DNA from: Mammaliicoccus lentus
Lineage (GTDB): Bacteria; Bacillota; Bacilli; Staphylococcales; Staphylococcaceae
Direction of reading: 5' to 3'
Assembly (NCBI RefSeq): GCF_002902755.1
Contig: NZ_PPRS01000006.1
Coordinates: 1 to 64,000, forward strand
DNA: 64,000 bases
Made by a program: the position numbers and the translations under genes. This document shows positions 26,725-36,885 of this stretch, in pieces. The notes under the pieces are model-generated. The model worked only from the letters and a program-made list of their open reading frames with translations, did not search any database and was not told the origin of the DNA. How positions within the stretch are numbered: position 1 is the stretch's first letter; the number at the start of each line of letters is the position of its first letter.

Positions 26725-28764
26725 TCAATCGAAATTTTGCTCTTCCATTGTTTCTTGTACTAACAGTCTCAATTTATCATATTTAGGTTTGAAAAACTCA
26801 CCCGATTGAACCAATTCACTTGCTTCATCTCTCGCTACTTCAAGCATTCTATAGTCTTCCACTATATTTGCTACTCTAAAGTCTGGTAAACCACTTTGTT
26901 TAACACCAAAGAAATCACCAGGGCCACGCATTTCTAAATCCCTTTCAGATAAATAGAAACCATCTGTAGATTCTGTCATAATATGCATTCGTTCAACACC
27001 ACTTTCAGTTTTTGGTGAAGCAACAAGTGTACAGTAACTTTGATGATTACTTCTTCCTACTCTTCCTCTTAATTGATGTAGTGTCGATAATCCAAATCTA
27101 TCAGCATCATATATTATCATGAACGTAGCATTTGGAACGTTAACACCTACTTCAACCACAGTTGTAGAAACTAAAATAGCAATTTCATTATTGCTAAATC
27201 GATTCATAATATGGTCTTTTTCATCCGATGTCATTTTACCGTGGAGTAAACCAACTTTTTCAGATCCAAACTTCAATTGTAGTTGTTCATATATAGCGGT
27301 AACATTTTGGACATCTAATGCTTCGCTCTCTTCAATGAGTGGACATATTACATAAGCTTGTCTACCTTTAACTATCTCACTATTAAGCTGATTTAACACA
27401 CTATCGATTTCATCGTGTTTTGCCCACGAAGTGATGATTTTCTTACGACCTTTGGGCATTTGTTTAATAGAGGAGACGTCCATTTCTCCAAAAGCTGATA
27501 TAGATAACGTTCTAGGGATGGGTGTCGCAGTCATAAATAATACATTTGTATCTGCACCTTTTTCTCTCAACTTTTTACGTTGATTCACACCAAATCTATG
27601 TTGTTCATCAATAATAACTAAACCAATATCATTAAATTCCACATCATCTTGTATAAGAGCATGTGTACCTACTAATATATCTACTTGTCCAGCTCTTAAT
27701 TGTTCAAGTAAAAGCTTTCTTTTTTTACCTTTTACCGAACTGGTTAATAAAGCCACGTTCAAACGACCTCCAAATAACTCGTCTAAACTAATAGCATGTT
27801 GTTCTGCCAAAATTTCTGTAGGTACCATTAATGCACTTTGCTTATTCGCATTAAACATTGCATAAATAGCAATAGCAGCCACAACTGTTTTTCCTGAACC
27901 AACATCACCTTGTAAAAGTCTGTGCATCTTTATAGGTGCTTTTAAATCTCTGAAAATCTCGTTCACGCTACTCTTTTGAGCATCTGTTAATTCAAATGGC
28001 AACGTATCTATAAATTCTTTAACATCTTGAACATTATAATTTAAACCTTCAATTTTGTTTGCTTCTTTTTCAAGCTTACTTAACCACTTCATTTTAAGTT
28101 GGAATAAAAATAGCTCATTAAAAGCAAAAGTTCGACGCGCCATTTTTAAATAATCAAACTCTATTGGTCTATGTAAAATTGGAATAACATCTTTTAAAGA
28201 CATCAATTTATATTTACTAATTAAATCTTCTGATAACCATTCGTCAATATCTACTAAACTTAATGCTTGTTCAATATATTTATTAAGTTGCTTTTGCTTT
28301 AGTCCTTCTTTCAAACGATATATTGGCGTTAATGTATTGCCACCTTCTTGTCTTTCGGCCATTACTTTCTGTCCAGTAATAATCTGCTTTTTATGCTCCC
28401 ATTTTCCTTTTACAGTTACAGTTTCGCCCATTACTAAACGTTTTTTCAAATATGGTTGATTAAAGAAAGTCACTTTTACTGCAATATTATTTATCATCAT
28501 ATGACATGTGAGTTTCGAACGATTTCTACCAAAAAAAGCTACTGTTGGAGATGAATAAACTTCTCCTGTAACCGTCACGACATCACCATCTGATGCTTCA
28601 TTTAAATTAATAACAGATTCATCTTCATAACGTGTCGGTAAATATAAAACTAAATCTTCTAATGTATGAATATTTAACTCATTCAATAATTGAAGACTTT
28701 TCGGGCCAACACCTTTTAATTCTTGTAGTTTGTGATTAGTATATATCAGATGTTGCTTTTTCAT
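26725..28764 (-). CDS. recG: ATP-dependent DNA helicase RecG
   Basis: RecG reverses stalled replication forks and remodels Holliday junctions. The 679-residue protein has an N-terminal wedge/OB domain (about 55-150). Helicase motifs follow: [15 protein letters not shown] (motif I), the DEQH box in [21 protein letters not shown] and [15 protein letters not shown] (motif VI). I use the ATG giving [13 protein letters not shown], since AGGTGA lies 5 bases upstream. Cytosolic, nucleoid-associated. Confidence 0.97.
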   Translation of the reverse strand: MKKQHLIYTNHKLQELKGVGPKSLQLLNELNIHTLEDLVLYLPTRYEDESVINLNEASDGDVVTVTGEVYSSPTVAFFGRNRSKLTCHMMINNIAVKVTFFNQPYLKKRLVMGETVTVKGKWEHKKQIITGQKVMAERQEGGNTLTPIYRLKEGLKQKQLNKYIEQALSLVDIDEWLSEDLISKYKLMSLKDVIPILHRPIEFDYLKMARRTFAFNELFLFQLKMKWLSKLEKEANKIEGLNYNVQDVKEFIDTLPFELTDAQKSSVNEIFRDLKAPIKMHRLLQGDVGSGKTVVAAIAIYAMFNANKQSALMVPTEILAEQHAISLDELFGGRLNVALLTSSVKGKKRKLLLEQLRAGQVDILVGTHALIQDDVEFNDIGLVIIDEQHRFGVNQRKKLREKGADTNVLFMTATPIPRTLSISAFGEMDVSSIKQMPKGRKKIITSWAKHDEIDSVLNQLNSEIVKGRQAYVICPLIEESEALDVQNVTAIYEQLQLKFGSEKVGLLHGKMTSDEKDHIMNRFSNNEIAILVSTTVVEVGVNVPNATFMIIYDADRFGLSTLHQLRGRVGRSNHQSYCTLVASPKTESGVERMHIMTESTDGFYLSERDLEMRGPGDFFGVKQSGLPDFRVANIVEDYRMLEVARDEASELVQSGEFFKPKYDKLRLLVQETMEEQNFD

Positions 28765-28928
28765 TTTTATCACCTAAATTAATTAATACTACTATTATAG
28801 AACATTTATATTTATTAAACCAATTGTTAAGAAAGTCATGAGACAAGATAATAGTAGTTTCCCTGAAATAATATGTACATAAAAAGCACCTACATAAACA
28901 TATACTTTCAATACCGAAGATATAAATA

Positions 28929-28972
28929 AAAGCTCCTAAGCCGTTATCTAAAAACAACGGATTAGGATCTTT
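28929..28972 (-). terminator. Terminator after sdaAA
   Basis: A 15-pair stem with three mismatches (AAAG-TCCTAA-CCGTT against AACGG-TTAGGA-CTTT) ends in T-rich sequence on the minus strand. It lies between sdaAA and recG. A small AGGATTGTAATCCT palindrome sits at about 28984-28997. I see no gene between recG and sdaAA. Confidence 0.7.
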
Positions 28973-29018
28973 ACTATGAAATTAGGATTGTAATCCTTTC
29001 ACATAGCACTTTTATTGT

Positions 29019-29891
29019 TTATGAATTTCCGAAGATTTCTTGTTTCAATCTTTCACCTGTTGGTGTACCTGCTAAGCCACCTCTACCTGTTTCTCGAAGC
29101 GCTGAAGGCATTGTTTGCCCTATTTTGTACATAGCTTCGATTACTTCATCTGTAGGTATTCGTGACGTTACACCTGCTAATGCCATATCAGCTGAAATAA
29201 TAGCATTTGAAGCACCAGCAGCATTACGTTTAACACATGGTACTTCTACAAGACCGGCTACTGGATCACATACTAATCCAAGCATGTTTTTCAGGCTGAT
29301 CGCAAATGCTTCAGCAGACTGTTGTGGTGTACCTCCAGCCATTTCAACTGTAGCTGCTGCACTCATTGCTGCTGCAGATCCAACTTCAGCTTGACAACCG
29401 CCTGCAGCACCAGAAATTGAAGCATTATTAGCAACAACAAAACCAAATGCTCCTGTTGTGAATAGAAAATGAATCATATCTTCTCGTGATGGATTCAGGC
29501 GTTTTTTTAATGCAAACAATACGCCGGGCGCTACACCAGCAGACCCTGCTGTTGGCGTTGCACATATTTTACCCATCGCTGCATTTACTTCATTAGTCGC
29601 GACTGCTTTACTTACAGCATCTATCATTAAGTCTCCAGAAAGTGATTTACCGCTTTCTAAATAATCTTGTAATAATACAGCATCCATACCAGTTAATCCT
29701 GTAGTGGAAGTCACACCATTAATACCACGCTCTATAGCTTTCTCCATTGTATCAAGGTTGCGTTCCATATTTTTATACACTTCTTCTTTGGAGAGCTTTG
29801 TTACGCTTATTTCTTGTTCGATCATAACTTCGTATATTTTTTTATTTTCTTTTTCACATATTTCTATAAGTTCTTTTACACTTTGAAACAT
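29019..29891 (-). CDS. sdaAA: L-serine dehydratase, iron-sulfur dependent, alpha subunit
   Basis: With SdaAB this enzyme deaminates L-serine to pyruvate and ammonia using a [4Fe-4S] cluster. The 290-residue subunit has cluster Cys candidates in MGKICATPTAGSAGV, GAAGGCQAEVGSA and LVCDPVAGLVEVPCVKRNA. These are the motifs of the two-subunit Bacillus-type enzyme. It follows sdaAB by 19 bp. A cre-like site overlaps the operon promoter, so glucose repression is likely. Cytosolic and oxygen-sensitive. Confidence 0.96.
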   Translation of the reverse strand: MFQSVKELIEICEKENKKIYEVMIEQEISVTKLSKEEVYKNMERNLDTMEKAIERGINGVTSTTGLTGMDAVLLQDYLESGKSLSGDLMIDAVSKAVATNEVNAAMGKICATPTAGSAGVAPGVLFALKKRLNPSREDMIHFLFTTGAFGFVVANNASISGAAGGCQAEVGSAAAMSAAATVEMAGGTPQQSAEAFAISLKNMLGLVCDPVAGLVEVPCVKRNAAGASNAIISADMALAGVTSRIPTDEVIEAMYKIGQTMPSALRETGRGGLAGTPTGERLKQEIFGNS

Positions 29892-29910
29892 TATAACCCT
29901 CCTTTTTAAC

Positions 29911-30570
29911 TTACCCCATTAATGACACAGTTTGTACGCCGTCAATTTCTTGTATTTTGTTTAATACTTCTTGTGGTATATCATCGTCCAATTCACAAGT
30001 CATTAAAGCGAGTTCACCTTTTTCTTTACGAGCTACTTGCATACTACCAACATTAATTCGATATTCACCAAAGACATTTGTAACTTTCCCAATTGTCCCA
30101 AAAGTATCTTTATGAAAGACAAGTAACGCTGGATAATTACCACTGATTGCTATCTTAAATCCATTGATGGCAACAATTTCAACTTTACCGCCACCTATAG
30201 AAATACCTTCTACTGAAATTTCTAATTCTTCATTACGCATACTAATAATCGCAGTGTTAGGATGCGATCTTTCTTCGAACATCTCTATAAAATTAACCTC
30301 AATACCTTGTTGTTCTGCATCTTTTAGACTTGTTTTAATTCTATCATCGTCTGTATCGTACCCTAAAAGACCACCCACAAGTGCGACATCTGTTCCATGT
30401 CCTTTATAAGTTTCCATAAAAGAACCATATAAATATATATCTACATGCTTCGGCTTCCCATTAAAAAGCCCTCTAGCTATTAAGCCGATTCTAACTGCCC
30501 CAGCAGTATGAGATGATGATGGTCCAACCATAACAGGACCTATAATGTCAAAGACACTTGTATATTTCAT
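29911..30570 (-). CDS. sdaAB: L-serine dehydratase, iron-sulfur dependent, beta subunit
   Basis: The small subunit begins MKYTSVFDIIGPVMVGPSSSHTAGAVRIG, with the conserved GPSSSHTAG substrate loop at residues 16-24. It ends in an ACT-like domain (about 145-219, ALLVFHKDTFGTIGKVTNVFG) that senses the amino acid. I use the ATG at 30570. An adjacent upstream TTG is less likely. First gene of the sdaAB-sdaAA operon. Confidence 0.96.
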   Translation of the reverse strand: MKYTSVFDIIGPVMVGPSSSHTAGAVRIGLIARGLFNGKPKHVDIYLYGSFMETYKGHGTDVALVGGLLGYDTDDDRIKTSLKDAEQQGIEVNFIEMFEERSHPNTAIISMRNEELEISVEGISIGGGKVEIVAINGFKIAISGNYPALLVFHKDTFGTIGKVTNVFGEYRINVGSMQVARKEKGELALMTCELDDDIPQEVLNKIQEIDGVQTVSLMG

Positions 30571-30607
30571 CAATTATCACTCATTTCTCTTTTGATTTCA
30601 CCATACC

Positions 30608-30644
30608 ATTATAACAACTTCACTAAATTTTGTAAGCGTTTTAA
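30608..30644 (-). promoter_or_regulatory. sdaAB promoter with overlapping cre-like CcpA site
   Basis: On the minus strand TTACAA (30630-30635), 16 bp and TATAAT (30608-30613) form the promoter. The + strand reads TGTAAGCGTTTTAA at 30631-30644. This fits the cre consensus TGWAANCGNTNWCA at 13 of 14 positions and covers the -35 box. CcpA would then block RNA polymerase on glucose. Confidence 0.7.
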
Positions 30645-30653
30645 AACAGAAAA

Positions 30654-30685
30654 AACAACAACGTCAAATTATTAACATTGTTGTT
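30654..30685 (-). terminator. Terminator after fakA
   Basis: AACAACAA pairs with TTGTTGTT around a 16-base loop, and a T-rich tail follows on the minus strand, 16 bp past the fakA stop. Confidence 0.75.
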
Positions 30686-30700
30686 CTTCATTGCTTTTAA

Positions 30701-32350
30701 TTATTCAACTGAGAATAAGAATGAATAAATAGGTTGATCACCTTGATGTACTTCAATTTCAACATCTTCATAGTTTTCTTCAACATAACTTTCTAGTTTA
30801 CTCACTTCTTCGTCAGTTGCATCTTCACCTTTAATGATTGTTAAAATCTCACTATCTTCATCTAGCATATCATCAATTAACTTTTGACTAACGGCTACAT
30901 GATCAGAATCACTTACTTTAATTTTACCTTCATTAATTCCCATGAATTCGCCTTTTTTGATTGTGATACCATCAATATTCGTATCTCTTACCGCATAAGT
31001 AACAGATCCAGATTTAACGAATTGCATTGCATCTTCCATTTGTGCTTTGTTTTCTTCTATAGACTGCTCTAAATTGAAGTTTAACATTGCTGATAAACCT
31101 TGTGATACAGTCTTAGATGTAACGACAGCTACTGGAATATCAACTAATTGTTCAACTTGTTCAGCTGCCATAATGATATTTTTATTATTTGGTAGAATAA
31201 TTGCTTTCTTACAACCAGATTCTTTTACTACTTTTACAATGTCTTCAGTCGATGGATTCATAGTTTGTCCACCGCTAATTACATGAGTTGCACCAAGCGA
31301 TTTAAATAATTTAGTGATACCGTCACCCATTGAAATTGTAATCACTGCAGTGTCAATTTCTTCTTGTTTTTCTTGTTTTATTTTTTTATCTGCACTTTTT
31401 CTTAACACTTCTCTGTGTTGTTCGCGCATGTTTTCAATTTTCATTTTAATAAGTTCACCATATTGGCTACCGTAAGTTAACACTTCACCAGGCGTTTCTG
31501 AGTGTACATGGACTTTAACAATTTCATCATCAGAAATAACTAATAATGAATCACCAAATTCACTCATATCTTGTCTAAATTGTTCTTCATCAAATGGTTT
31601 TTTATCTTTATCGAATCGCACCATAATTTCTGTACAGTAACCATAAACAATATCTTCTGTATCGATAATGCCGCCAAAATCATGATCATCATTTATAAAT
31701 TCGTCAGTATCTACTTTTTCTCTGTTTGGAGCTATTTTTTCTCCTTTTAAAGTAGCAAGGAATCCTTCATAAACAAACATCAAACCTTGTCCACCACTAT
31801 CGACAACACCTACTTCTTTAAGTACAGGTAGTTGGTTTGGTGTATTATCTAGTGCTACTTGACCTGATTCAATAACCGCTTCCATTACAGTAATAATATC
31901 GTCTGTTGTCTCAGCCGATTTTACTGCAGCCTCACCAGCTTCTCTTGCTACTGTTAGTATTGTACCCTCAACAGGTTTCATAACAGCTTTATACGCTGTA
32001 TTAACACCTGCTTGGAACGCTTTAGCAAATTGTATAGCATCTATTTCATTTTCATTTTCAATTGATTTAGAAAAACCTCTAAATAACTGGGATAATATTA
32101 CGCCTGAGTTTCCTCGCGCTCCCATCAATAAACCTTTAGAGAAAACTTTTCCTACTTCTCCTATATGTGCGCTGTTTTGGGTTTTCACTTCACCTGCGCC
32201 CGATGACATAGATAAATTCATGTTTGTACCTGTATCACCATCTGGAACTGGAAATACGTTTAAAGAATCTACAAAATCTGCATTGTTTGATAAACTATCT
32301 GATCCTTGAACGATCATATCAGCAAACAATTTGCCGTCAATCTTTTTCAT
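30701..32350 (-). CDS. fakA: Fatty acid kinase catalytic subunit FakA
   Basis: FakA phosphorylates fatty acids held by FakB to acyl-phosphate. This feeds exogenous fatty acids into phospholipid and, in S. aureus, affects virulence gene expression. The 549-residue protein has a DhaL/DAK2 nucleotide domain (about 1-200) with Asp ligands in [17 protein letters not shown] and [13 protein letters not shown] central domain and a C-terminal DegV-related FakB-binding domain follow. It follows the YloU-type gene by 15 bp. With FapR, PlsX and the CYP152 enzyme it makes this window rich in fatty-acid handling. Confidence 0.95.
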   Translation of the reverse strand: MKKIDGKLFADMIVQGSDSLSNNADFVDSLNVFPVPDGDTGTNMNLSMSSGAGEVKTQNSAHIGEVGKVFSKGLLMGARGNSGVILSQLFRGFSKSIENENEIDAIQFAKAFQAGVNTAYKAVMKPVEGTILTVAREAGEAAVKSAETTDDIITVMEAVIESGQVALDNTPNQLPVLKEVGVVDSGGQGLMFVYEGFLATLKGEKIAPNREKVDTDEFINDDHDFGGIIDTEDIVYGYCTEIMVRFDKDKKPFDEEQFRQDMSEFGDSLLVISDDEIVKVHVHSETPGEVLTYGSQYGELIKMKIENMREQHREVLRKSADKKIKQEKQEEIDTAVITISMGDGITKLFKSLGATHVISGGQTMNPSTEDIVKVVKESGCKKAIILPNNKNIIMAAEQVEQLVDIPVAVVTSKTVSQGLSAMLNFNLEQSIEENKAQMEDAMQFVKSGSVTYAVRDTNIDGITIKKGEFMGINEGKIKVSDSDHVAVSQKLIDDMLDEDSEILTIIKGEDATDEEVSKLESYVEENYEDVEIEVHQGDQPIYSFLFSVE

Positions 32351-32365
32351 ACTCTAATTGCCTCC

Positions 32366-32740
32366 CTATGCTTCCTCATCATCATTAATCACACGAACAC
32401 CTTGGATATATATGTTTACTGCGTTGACTTTTAATTTTAATGATTGCTCCAAAGTATATTTAACAGCAGATTGAACATTGTTTGCTATTTCTGAAATTTT
32501 AGTTCCATAACTCACAATTATATACATATCAACGTCAAGCACACCTTCATTTTGAGATACGATAACGCCTTTAGAGTAATTATCTCGCCCTAAAATCTCA
32601 GCAATTCCATCTCTTACTTGATGCTTACTTGCCATTCCAACAATACCATAACATTCTACAGCAGCTCCGCCTGCTAATGTTGCAATAACATCATTTGATA
32701 TATCGATACTGCCATACTCATTTGTAATTTCTAAAGTCAT
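32366..32740 (-). CDS. Asp23/Gls24 family protein (YloU-like)
   Basis: This 124-residue protein has the Asp23 domain pattern: IDISNDVIATLAGGAAVECYGIVGM (about 13-37), then VDMYIIVSYGTKISEIANNVQSAVK and VNAVNIYIQGVRV at the end. It is the staphylococcal counterpart of B. subtilis YloU, conserved directly upstream of the fakA/yloV gene. Its role is unclear, though Asp23 relatives attach to the membrane and influence the envelope stress response. Soluble, with no signal peptide. Confidence 0.88.
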   Translation of the reverse strand: MTLEITNEYGSIDISNDVIATLAGGAAVECYGIVGMASKHQVRDGIAEILGRDNYSKGVIVSQNEGVLDVDMYIIVSYGTKISEIANNVQSAVKYTLEQSLKLKVNAVNIYIQGVRVINDDEEA

Positions 32741-32805
32741 GATTTCGTCCCTCCTAATAATCTAGAATATATACGTATTTATTTTCATTATTTATGTTCT
32801 TTTTA

Positions 32806-32835
32806 ATTATACTTAAAATAACATTCAAATCGCAA
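32806..32835 (-). promoter_or_regulatory. Promoter of the yloU-like gene and fakA
   Basis: TTGCGA (32830-32835), 18 bp and TATAAT (32806-32811) on the minus strand. The 311-bp divergent gap 32741-33051 also holds the rpmB promoter. Apart from AT-rich sequence I see nothing else in it. Confidence 0.6.
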
Positions 32836-32964
32836 GAATTCATCATTTTATTGTTTTTACGTAAGCAACGTTTTCACAAGATATAATTATAACAAATAAA
32901 CTCAACTTTAAAATACTTTTAGCGAAATTTGTTGATATTTTTTCTTATTTTTGTAAATTAGATA

Positions 32965-32993
32965 TTGAAATGGCATAATACGCGTGTTATATT
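32965..32993 (+). promoter_or_regulatory. rpmB promoter
   Basis: TTGAAA (32965-32970), 17 bp and TATATT (32988-32993), about 58 bp before the rpmB start. AAAGGAGG lies 8 bases before the ATG. Confidence 0.7.
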
Positions 32994-33051
32994 ATTAAAG
33001 TGTGTAAACGTAAATAAATGTGTATTTATATTTCATTAAAGGAGGATATTT

Positions 33052-33240
33052 ATGGCTAAAGAATGTTTCGTAACAGGTCGTAAAGCTAGAACGGGTAACC
33101 ATCGTTCTCACGCATTAAATGCTAACAAACGTCGTTGGAACGCTAACTTACAAAAAGTTAGAATTTTAGTTGACGGTAAACCTAAACGTGTATGGGTTTC
33201 TGCTCGTGCTCTTAAATCAGGTAAAGTTACACGCGTTTAA
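33052..33240 (+). CDS. rpmB: 50S ribosomal protein L28
   Basis: The 62-residue basic protein starts [29 protein letters not shown], the L28 signature. It retains Cys5 but not the four-cysteine zinc motif found in some L28 paralogues. It is monocistronic on the + strand, divergent from the Asp23-type gene, as in other staphylococci. It ends at a strong terminator facing thiN. Confidence 0.98.
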   Translation: MAKECFVTGRKARTGNHRSHALNANKRRWNANLQKVRILVDGKPKRVWVSARALKSGKVTRV

Positions 33241-33263
33241 TGAATATAAGTCACATATAGTAA

Positions 33264-33297
33264 AGAGAACCTTTGTGTGGAAGGTTCTCTTTTTTTA
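33264..33297 (+). terminator. Terminator after rpmB
   Basis: AGAGAACCTT pairs with AAGGTTCTCT around a 7-base loop, followed by seven T. The T-run touches the 3' end of thiN on the other strand, so thiN is the convergent neighbour. Confidence 0.95.
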
Positions 33298-33936
33298 TAT
33301 GTCTTTACTTTGAATAATTAATACATTTCCTAACTCAACTTGTACGAAACCTCGTTCCAATCCCTCTTTAAACTCATTGCTAATGGTTAACGTAGAACCT
33401 TGATCTAGTGTTGTAAACGGCAATTCATATTTCAATTCATCCAATTTAATTCTAATACCTGTATTTAAAGGTACAAATGATACATAAGTCATATCTTCTA
33501 CTCTAAATATTTCGTGTTTCCCAGGTTTTAAAACACTTATATGATTTTGTTGATCAATAAGTGAAATTTTAAAATCTTGCTTTAAAAATTCTGGTTTTGT
33601 TAAAATTTGAACCGCGCCCATATAGTGATCTAATCTGCCACCTGTTGCGCCATAAATTTCTATTTCAGTATATCCCATATCAACCGCTAAATTTACTGCT
33701 AACGCTAAATCTGTATCATCTTTTTCTTTCTTGACGGGGTAAACATCTATAGCTTTCCTTATTTGTTCTAACTCTTGTTCATTAACAGAATCAAAATCCC
33801 CAACTGCTGATACAGGCTTGATTTGATTGTTAACCAACTCTAAAGTGCCTCTATCTACACCGATCCAGTCTACATTTTTATCATCAAATAGATTAGATGG
33901 AATATTTCTTACGCTACATAATAATTTTACTTTCAA
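33295..33936 (-). CDS. thiN: Thiamine pyrophosphokinase
   Basis: This enzyme converts thiamine and ATP to thiamine diphosphate. The 213-residue protein has WIGVDRGTLELV (about 25-36), VGDFDSVNEQE (about 45-55) and KKEKDDTDLALAVNLAVDMG. GATGGRLDHYMGAVQ and the C-terminal thiamine-binding beta domain follow. It follows rpe by 2 bp at the end of the rsgA-rpe-thiN group. Confidence 0.95.
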   Translation of the reverse strand: MKVKLLCSVRNIPSNLFDDKNVDWIGVDRGTLELVNNQIKPVSAVGDFDSVNEQELEQIRKAIDVYPVKKEKDDTDLALAVNLAVDMGYTEIEIYGATGGRLDHYMGAVQILTKPEFLKQDFKISLIDQQNHISVLKPGKHEIFRVEDMTYVSFVPLNTGIRIKLDELKYELPFTTLDQGSTLTISNEFKEGLERGFVQVELGNVLIIQSKDI

Positions 33937-33938
33937 AG

Positions 33939-34586
33939 TTAATCACCCTTTAATTTAAGTACAGGTTGCTTATAATCATCATGTTTAAAATAATAAGATC
34001 CTGCTACTAATATATCAGCGCCCTTATCTATGCATTGAGCACTTGTGGTTTCGTTGATACCACCATCGACCTCTATTTCAAAGTTTAAACCGTGTTCTTG
34101 TCTGTACTCATTTAACCATTCTATTTTATCTAAAGTTGTTTCTATGAATGATTGGCCACCAAACCCAGGATTAACTGTCATGATTAATACAAAATCAACA
34201 TCTTGTAATATTTGAGCTATTAACTGCACAGGCGTTCCTGGGTTGATAACGACTCCAGCTAATTTATCATGTGACTTTATTTGTTGTATAGCTCTATGGA
34301 TATGCGGTGTTGCTTCATAATGAACTGAAACCATGTCACTACCAGCTTCACAGAATAAATCAATCATTTGTTCTGGATCTTCAATCATTAAGTGTGTATC
34401 AATCGTCATATCAGTTATTTTTCTTAATGATTCTAGTATTGGTAACCCTATTGAAATGTTAGGAACAAATTGTCCATCCATCACGTCAAAATGTAATATA
34501 TCTGCTCCACTTTCACGAACTTTATCTACTTCTTCTTTTAAAATTGAAAAATCACATGCTAATAGTGACGGTGCTATTTTGACCAT
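33939..34586 (-). CDS. rpe: Ribulose-phosphate 3-epimerase
   Basis: This pentose-phosphate-pathway enzyme interconverts ribulose-5-phosphate and xylulose-5-phosphate. The 215-residue TIM barrel has the signatures HFDVMDGQFVPNISIG (about 34-49), DTHLMIEDPE, VNPGFGGQSFI and VDGGINETT. The start overlaps the rsgA stop by one base, so translation is coupled to a gene that is itself frameshifted here. Confidence 0.97.
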   Translation of the reverse strand: MVKIAPSLLACDFSILKEEVDKVRESGADILHFDVMDGQFVPNISIGLPILESLRKITDMTIDTHLMIEDPEQMIDLFCEAGSDMVSVHYEATPHIHRAIQQIKSHDKLAGVVINPGTPVQLIAQILQDVDFVLIMTVNPGFGGQSFIETTLDKIEWLNEYRQEHGLNFEIEVDGGINETTSAQCIDKGADILVAGSYYFKHDDYKQPVLKLKGD

Positions 34587-35462
34587 TAATATCTTACCTT
34601 TCTATTTTGTATTTCTTCGAATAACGCTACATAATGATTATATCTCGTTTTATAAAATTCTCTTTCTTCGATTAAAGTTTTAACTGCGCACTTTGGTTCG
34701 TTAATATGTGTACAATTTCTAAATTTACATTCTGATTTTACTTCTTCAAATTCAGGAAAATAATTTGTTAAATCTTCCTTTTCAATATGAGAAAAATCCA
34801 ACGCACTAAACCCTGGAGTATCAGCCAAAAATCCATCTTCCATTTCAAAAAGTTCGACATGTCTAGTAGTATGTTTTCCTCTATTTAATGCTTTAGAAAT
34901 CTTGTTTGTTTCAATATTTAAGTCTTCAAATAATCGATTCATCATAGATGACTTTCCTACACCTGACTGACCACTTAAGACGATAATACCTTTTATGAGC
35001 GGTTTGATTGTTAATGACAAATCATCGTCATTACCGACAAAAATTGTTTCATAGCCAATCATTTTATATTCATTTAACAACTGTTTAATCTGTGCGCTTT
35101 GTTCATCAGTAGCCAAGTCTTTTTTTTGTGACACATATGACTGGTGAAATATTATATGAATGAACTACGACTAAAAAACGGTCCAAAAGCTGTTGACTCA
35201 GTTCTGGTTCTACTGCGCTCATCACTACAATTACTTTATTAATGTTCGACACAGGAGGTCTTAGTAATATATTCTCTCTTTCATGAATATGTTGAATATA
35301 GCCACCGGTTTCATTCTCTACTTGAAAATCAACAATATCCCCAACTGTTGGTGATGTTTTCTTTTTACGAAATAAACCTCTAGCTTTTGTTATATAAACT
35401 CCATCTTCAGTTTGAACCGAATAATCGCCGCTAATCGATTTTATTATACGACCTGTTTTCAA
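34586..35462 (-). pseudogene. rsgA: Ribosome small subunit GTPase RsgA, frameshifted in an A8 run
   Basis: RsgA is a circularly permuted GTPase that checks 30S maturation. The N-terminal OB-fold part reads from 35462 ([20 protein letters not shown]) to VICVTKK. It is then thrown out of frame by eight A on the minus strand (35120-35127) and stops after RLGY. In the next frame the protein continues [19 protein letters not shown], then the P-loop GQSGVGKSSMMNRL, DTPGFSALD and the zinc cluster CKFRNCTHINEPKCAV. Removing one A gives an intact protein of about 291 residues. No other damage is seen, so the shift is recent or a sequencing error. Confidence 0.88.
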
Positions 35463-35502
35463 TTTAACACCTACCTATTTTTTATTATAGCTAACTATAA
35501 GT

Positions 35503-36885
35503 TTATGGTTTCTTAAACGATACCACGACTTCAGTTCCTTCATCAATCTCACTTTTTATATCGATATCTGCATCATGATATTGAATAATAGATTCTACTA
35601 TAGATAATCCCAAACCATTGCTGTCTGCATGGATATTATGTGATTGATCACCTTTATAAAATCTATCTTTTATTTGTGATAGTTGTTCTGGTGACATGCC
35701 GAAACCTTCATCGATGATAGAAACATACGTTTTGTTTTCATCATAAAATAATTTAATTTGAATCATACTAAATTCTGGTGAATATTTAATAGCATTGTTT
35801 AAAATATTATAAAATGCTTGATATAACAACTTAGAGTTCCCTTTAATATTTATTTCTTCTAAATCAAACATAACTGACATATCTTTTTCATCAATAAAAT
35901 AATTTAAATTTCTCACTATGTCTTTTAATAACTTATCTAGCTCTATATCATCATCAAAAGTTAAATGTTCACTGTTATCTAATTCAGATAACAATAACAG
36001 TTGCTTCGTCAAATTACTCAATCTATAAGCTCTGCTATAAATATCTTCAATAATTTGAGTTCTCTTATTTGCGTTTTCTTCATGTTCAAGTTCTCTTAGT
36101 AAGCTTAAAATTGATTGTAATGGTGATTTAATTTCATGGGATACATTTTGAACGAAAGACTGACGCATTGTATCTAGTTGTTTTAATTCATCTCTCATCC
36201 TTATAAATCTTTGTTGAAGTACTCCAATTTCATCATCACGAGTTACTTTAATATCAACATCAAAATTACCCTTACCTATAGCTTTAGTTGTTCGCATCAA
36301 CCTTCTAATTGGCGTTGTTAACGAATAGCTAGAGAACATAACTAGTATGAGTGAAATTATAATTAATAAAACAAGTAATATCGCTAAGAATACTCTAAAT
36401 TCACCTAACATCGTCCCTACGCTTGGTCTCATGAATAAGGCATAATGTTCTCCATTATGATTGATTTTAAGACCTACTGTATTCCTCGTTTCATTATCAA
36501 AGAAGCCTGTTATAAAAATATTAAATGGTCTTTGTTTTATTCCATGATAATCTTTACCATCTAAAACTTTCGTAACTTCACCTTTGTCTAAATTAAATTT
36601 CCTAAATGAATCACCATAGTAAGTAGCTTTTTGTTTTTCATCATATAGAATGGCTTGATAATGCAAATCACTGACGTGATTTAAATATGTATCCAAAGAT
36701 ACACCTTCATCATCATCAATATATTTTTGTACTTTTTTTAAAGTTTGCATGACTTTTTGGTCGTTTTTATTTTTCAAATCTATATGATAATAAATATTGG
36801 TTAAAACGAATCCTAGAACAGAACTTATTATCATTACTACAATCGTATAAATGGTGATACGCTGAGCTAATGATTTAAACTTCAC
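35503..36885 (-). CDS. hssS: Heme sensor histidine kinase HssS
   Basis: HssS senses heme stress and phosphorylates HssR. The 460-residue protein has a first membrane helix (about 10-30), an extracellular sensor with the family stretch YHGIKQRPFNIFITGFFDNETRNTVG, and a second helix (about 165-188). HAMP, then HisKA with the phosphoacceptor His in FVQNVSHEIKSPLQS, and HATPase_c (NILNNAIKYS, GFGMS, GLGLSIVESII) follow. Sequence and loop features match S. aureus HssS closely. It overlaps hssR by 11 bp. The usual divergent partner operon hrtAB is not next to it. Confidence 0.9.
   Translation of the reverse strand: MKFKSLAQRITIYTIVVMIISSVLGFVLTNIYYHIDLKNKNDQKVMQTLKKVQKYIDDDEGVSLDTYLNHVSDLHYQAILYDEKQKATYYGDSFRKFNLDKGEVTKVLDGKDYHGIKQRPFNIFITGFFDNETRNTVGLKINHNGEHYALFMRPSVGTMLGEFRVFLAILLVLLIIISLILVMFSSYSLTTPIRRLMRTTKAIGKGNFDVDIKVTRDDEIGVLQQRFIRMRDELKQLDTMRQSFVQNVSHEIKSPLQSILSLLRELEHEENANKRTQIIEDIYSRAYRLSNLTKQLLLLSELDNSEHLTFDDDIELDKLLKDIVRNLNYFIDEKDMSVMFDLEEINIKGNSKLLYQAFYNILNNAIKYSPEFSMIQIKLFYDENKTYVSIIDEGFGMSPEQLSQIKDRFYKGDQSHNIHADSNGLGLSIVESIIQYHDADIDIKSEIDEGTEVVVSFKKP

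Noticed and set aside
34586-35134. Independent short GTPase gene
   Set aside because: It is the C-terminal part of RsgA, and the N-terminal part lies directly upstream in the neighbouring frame.
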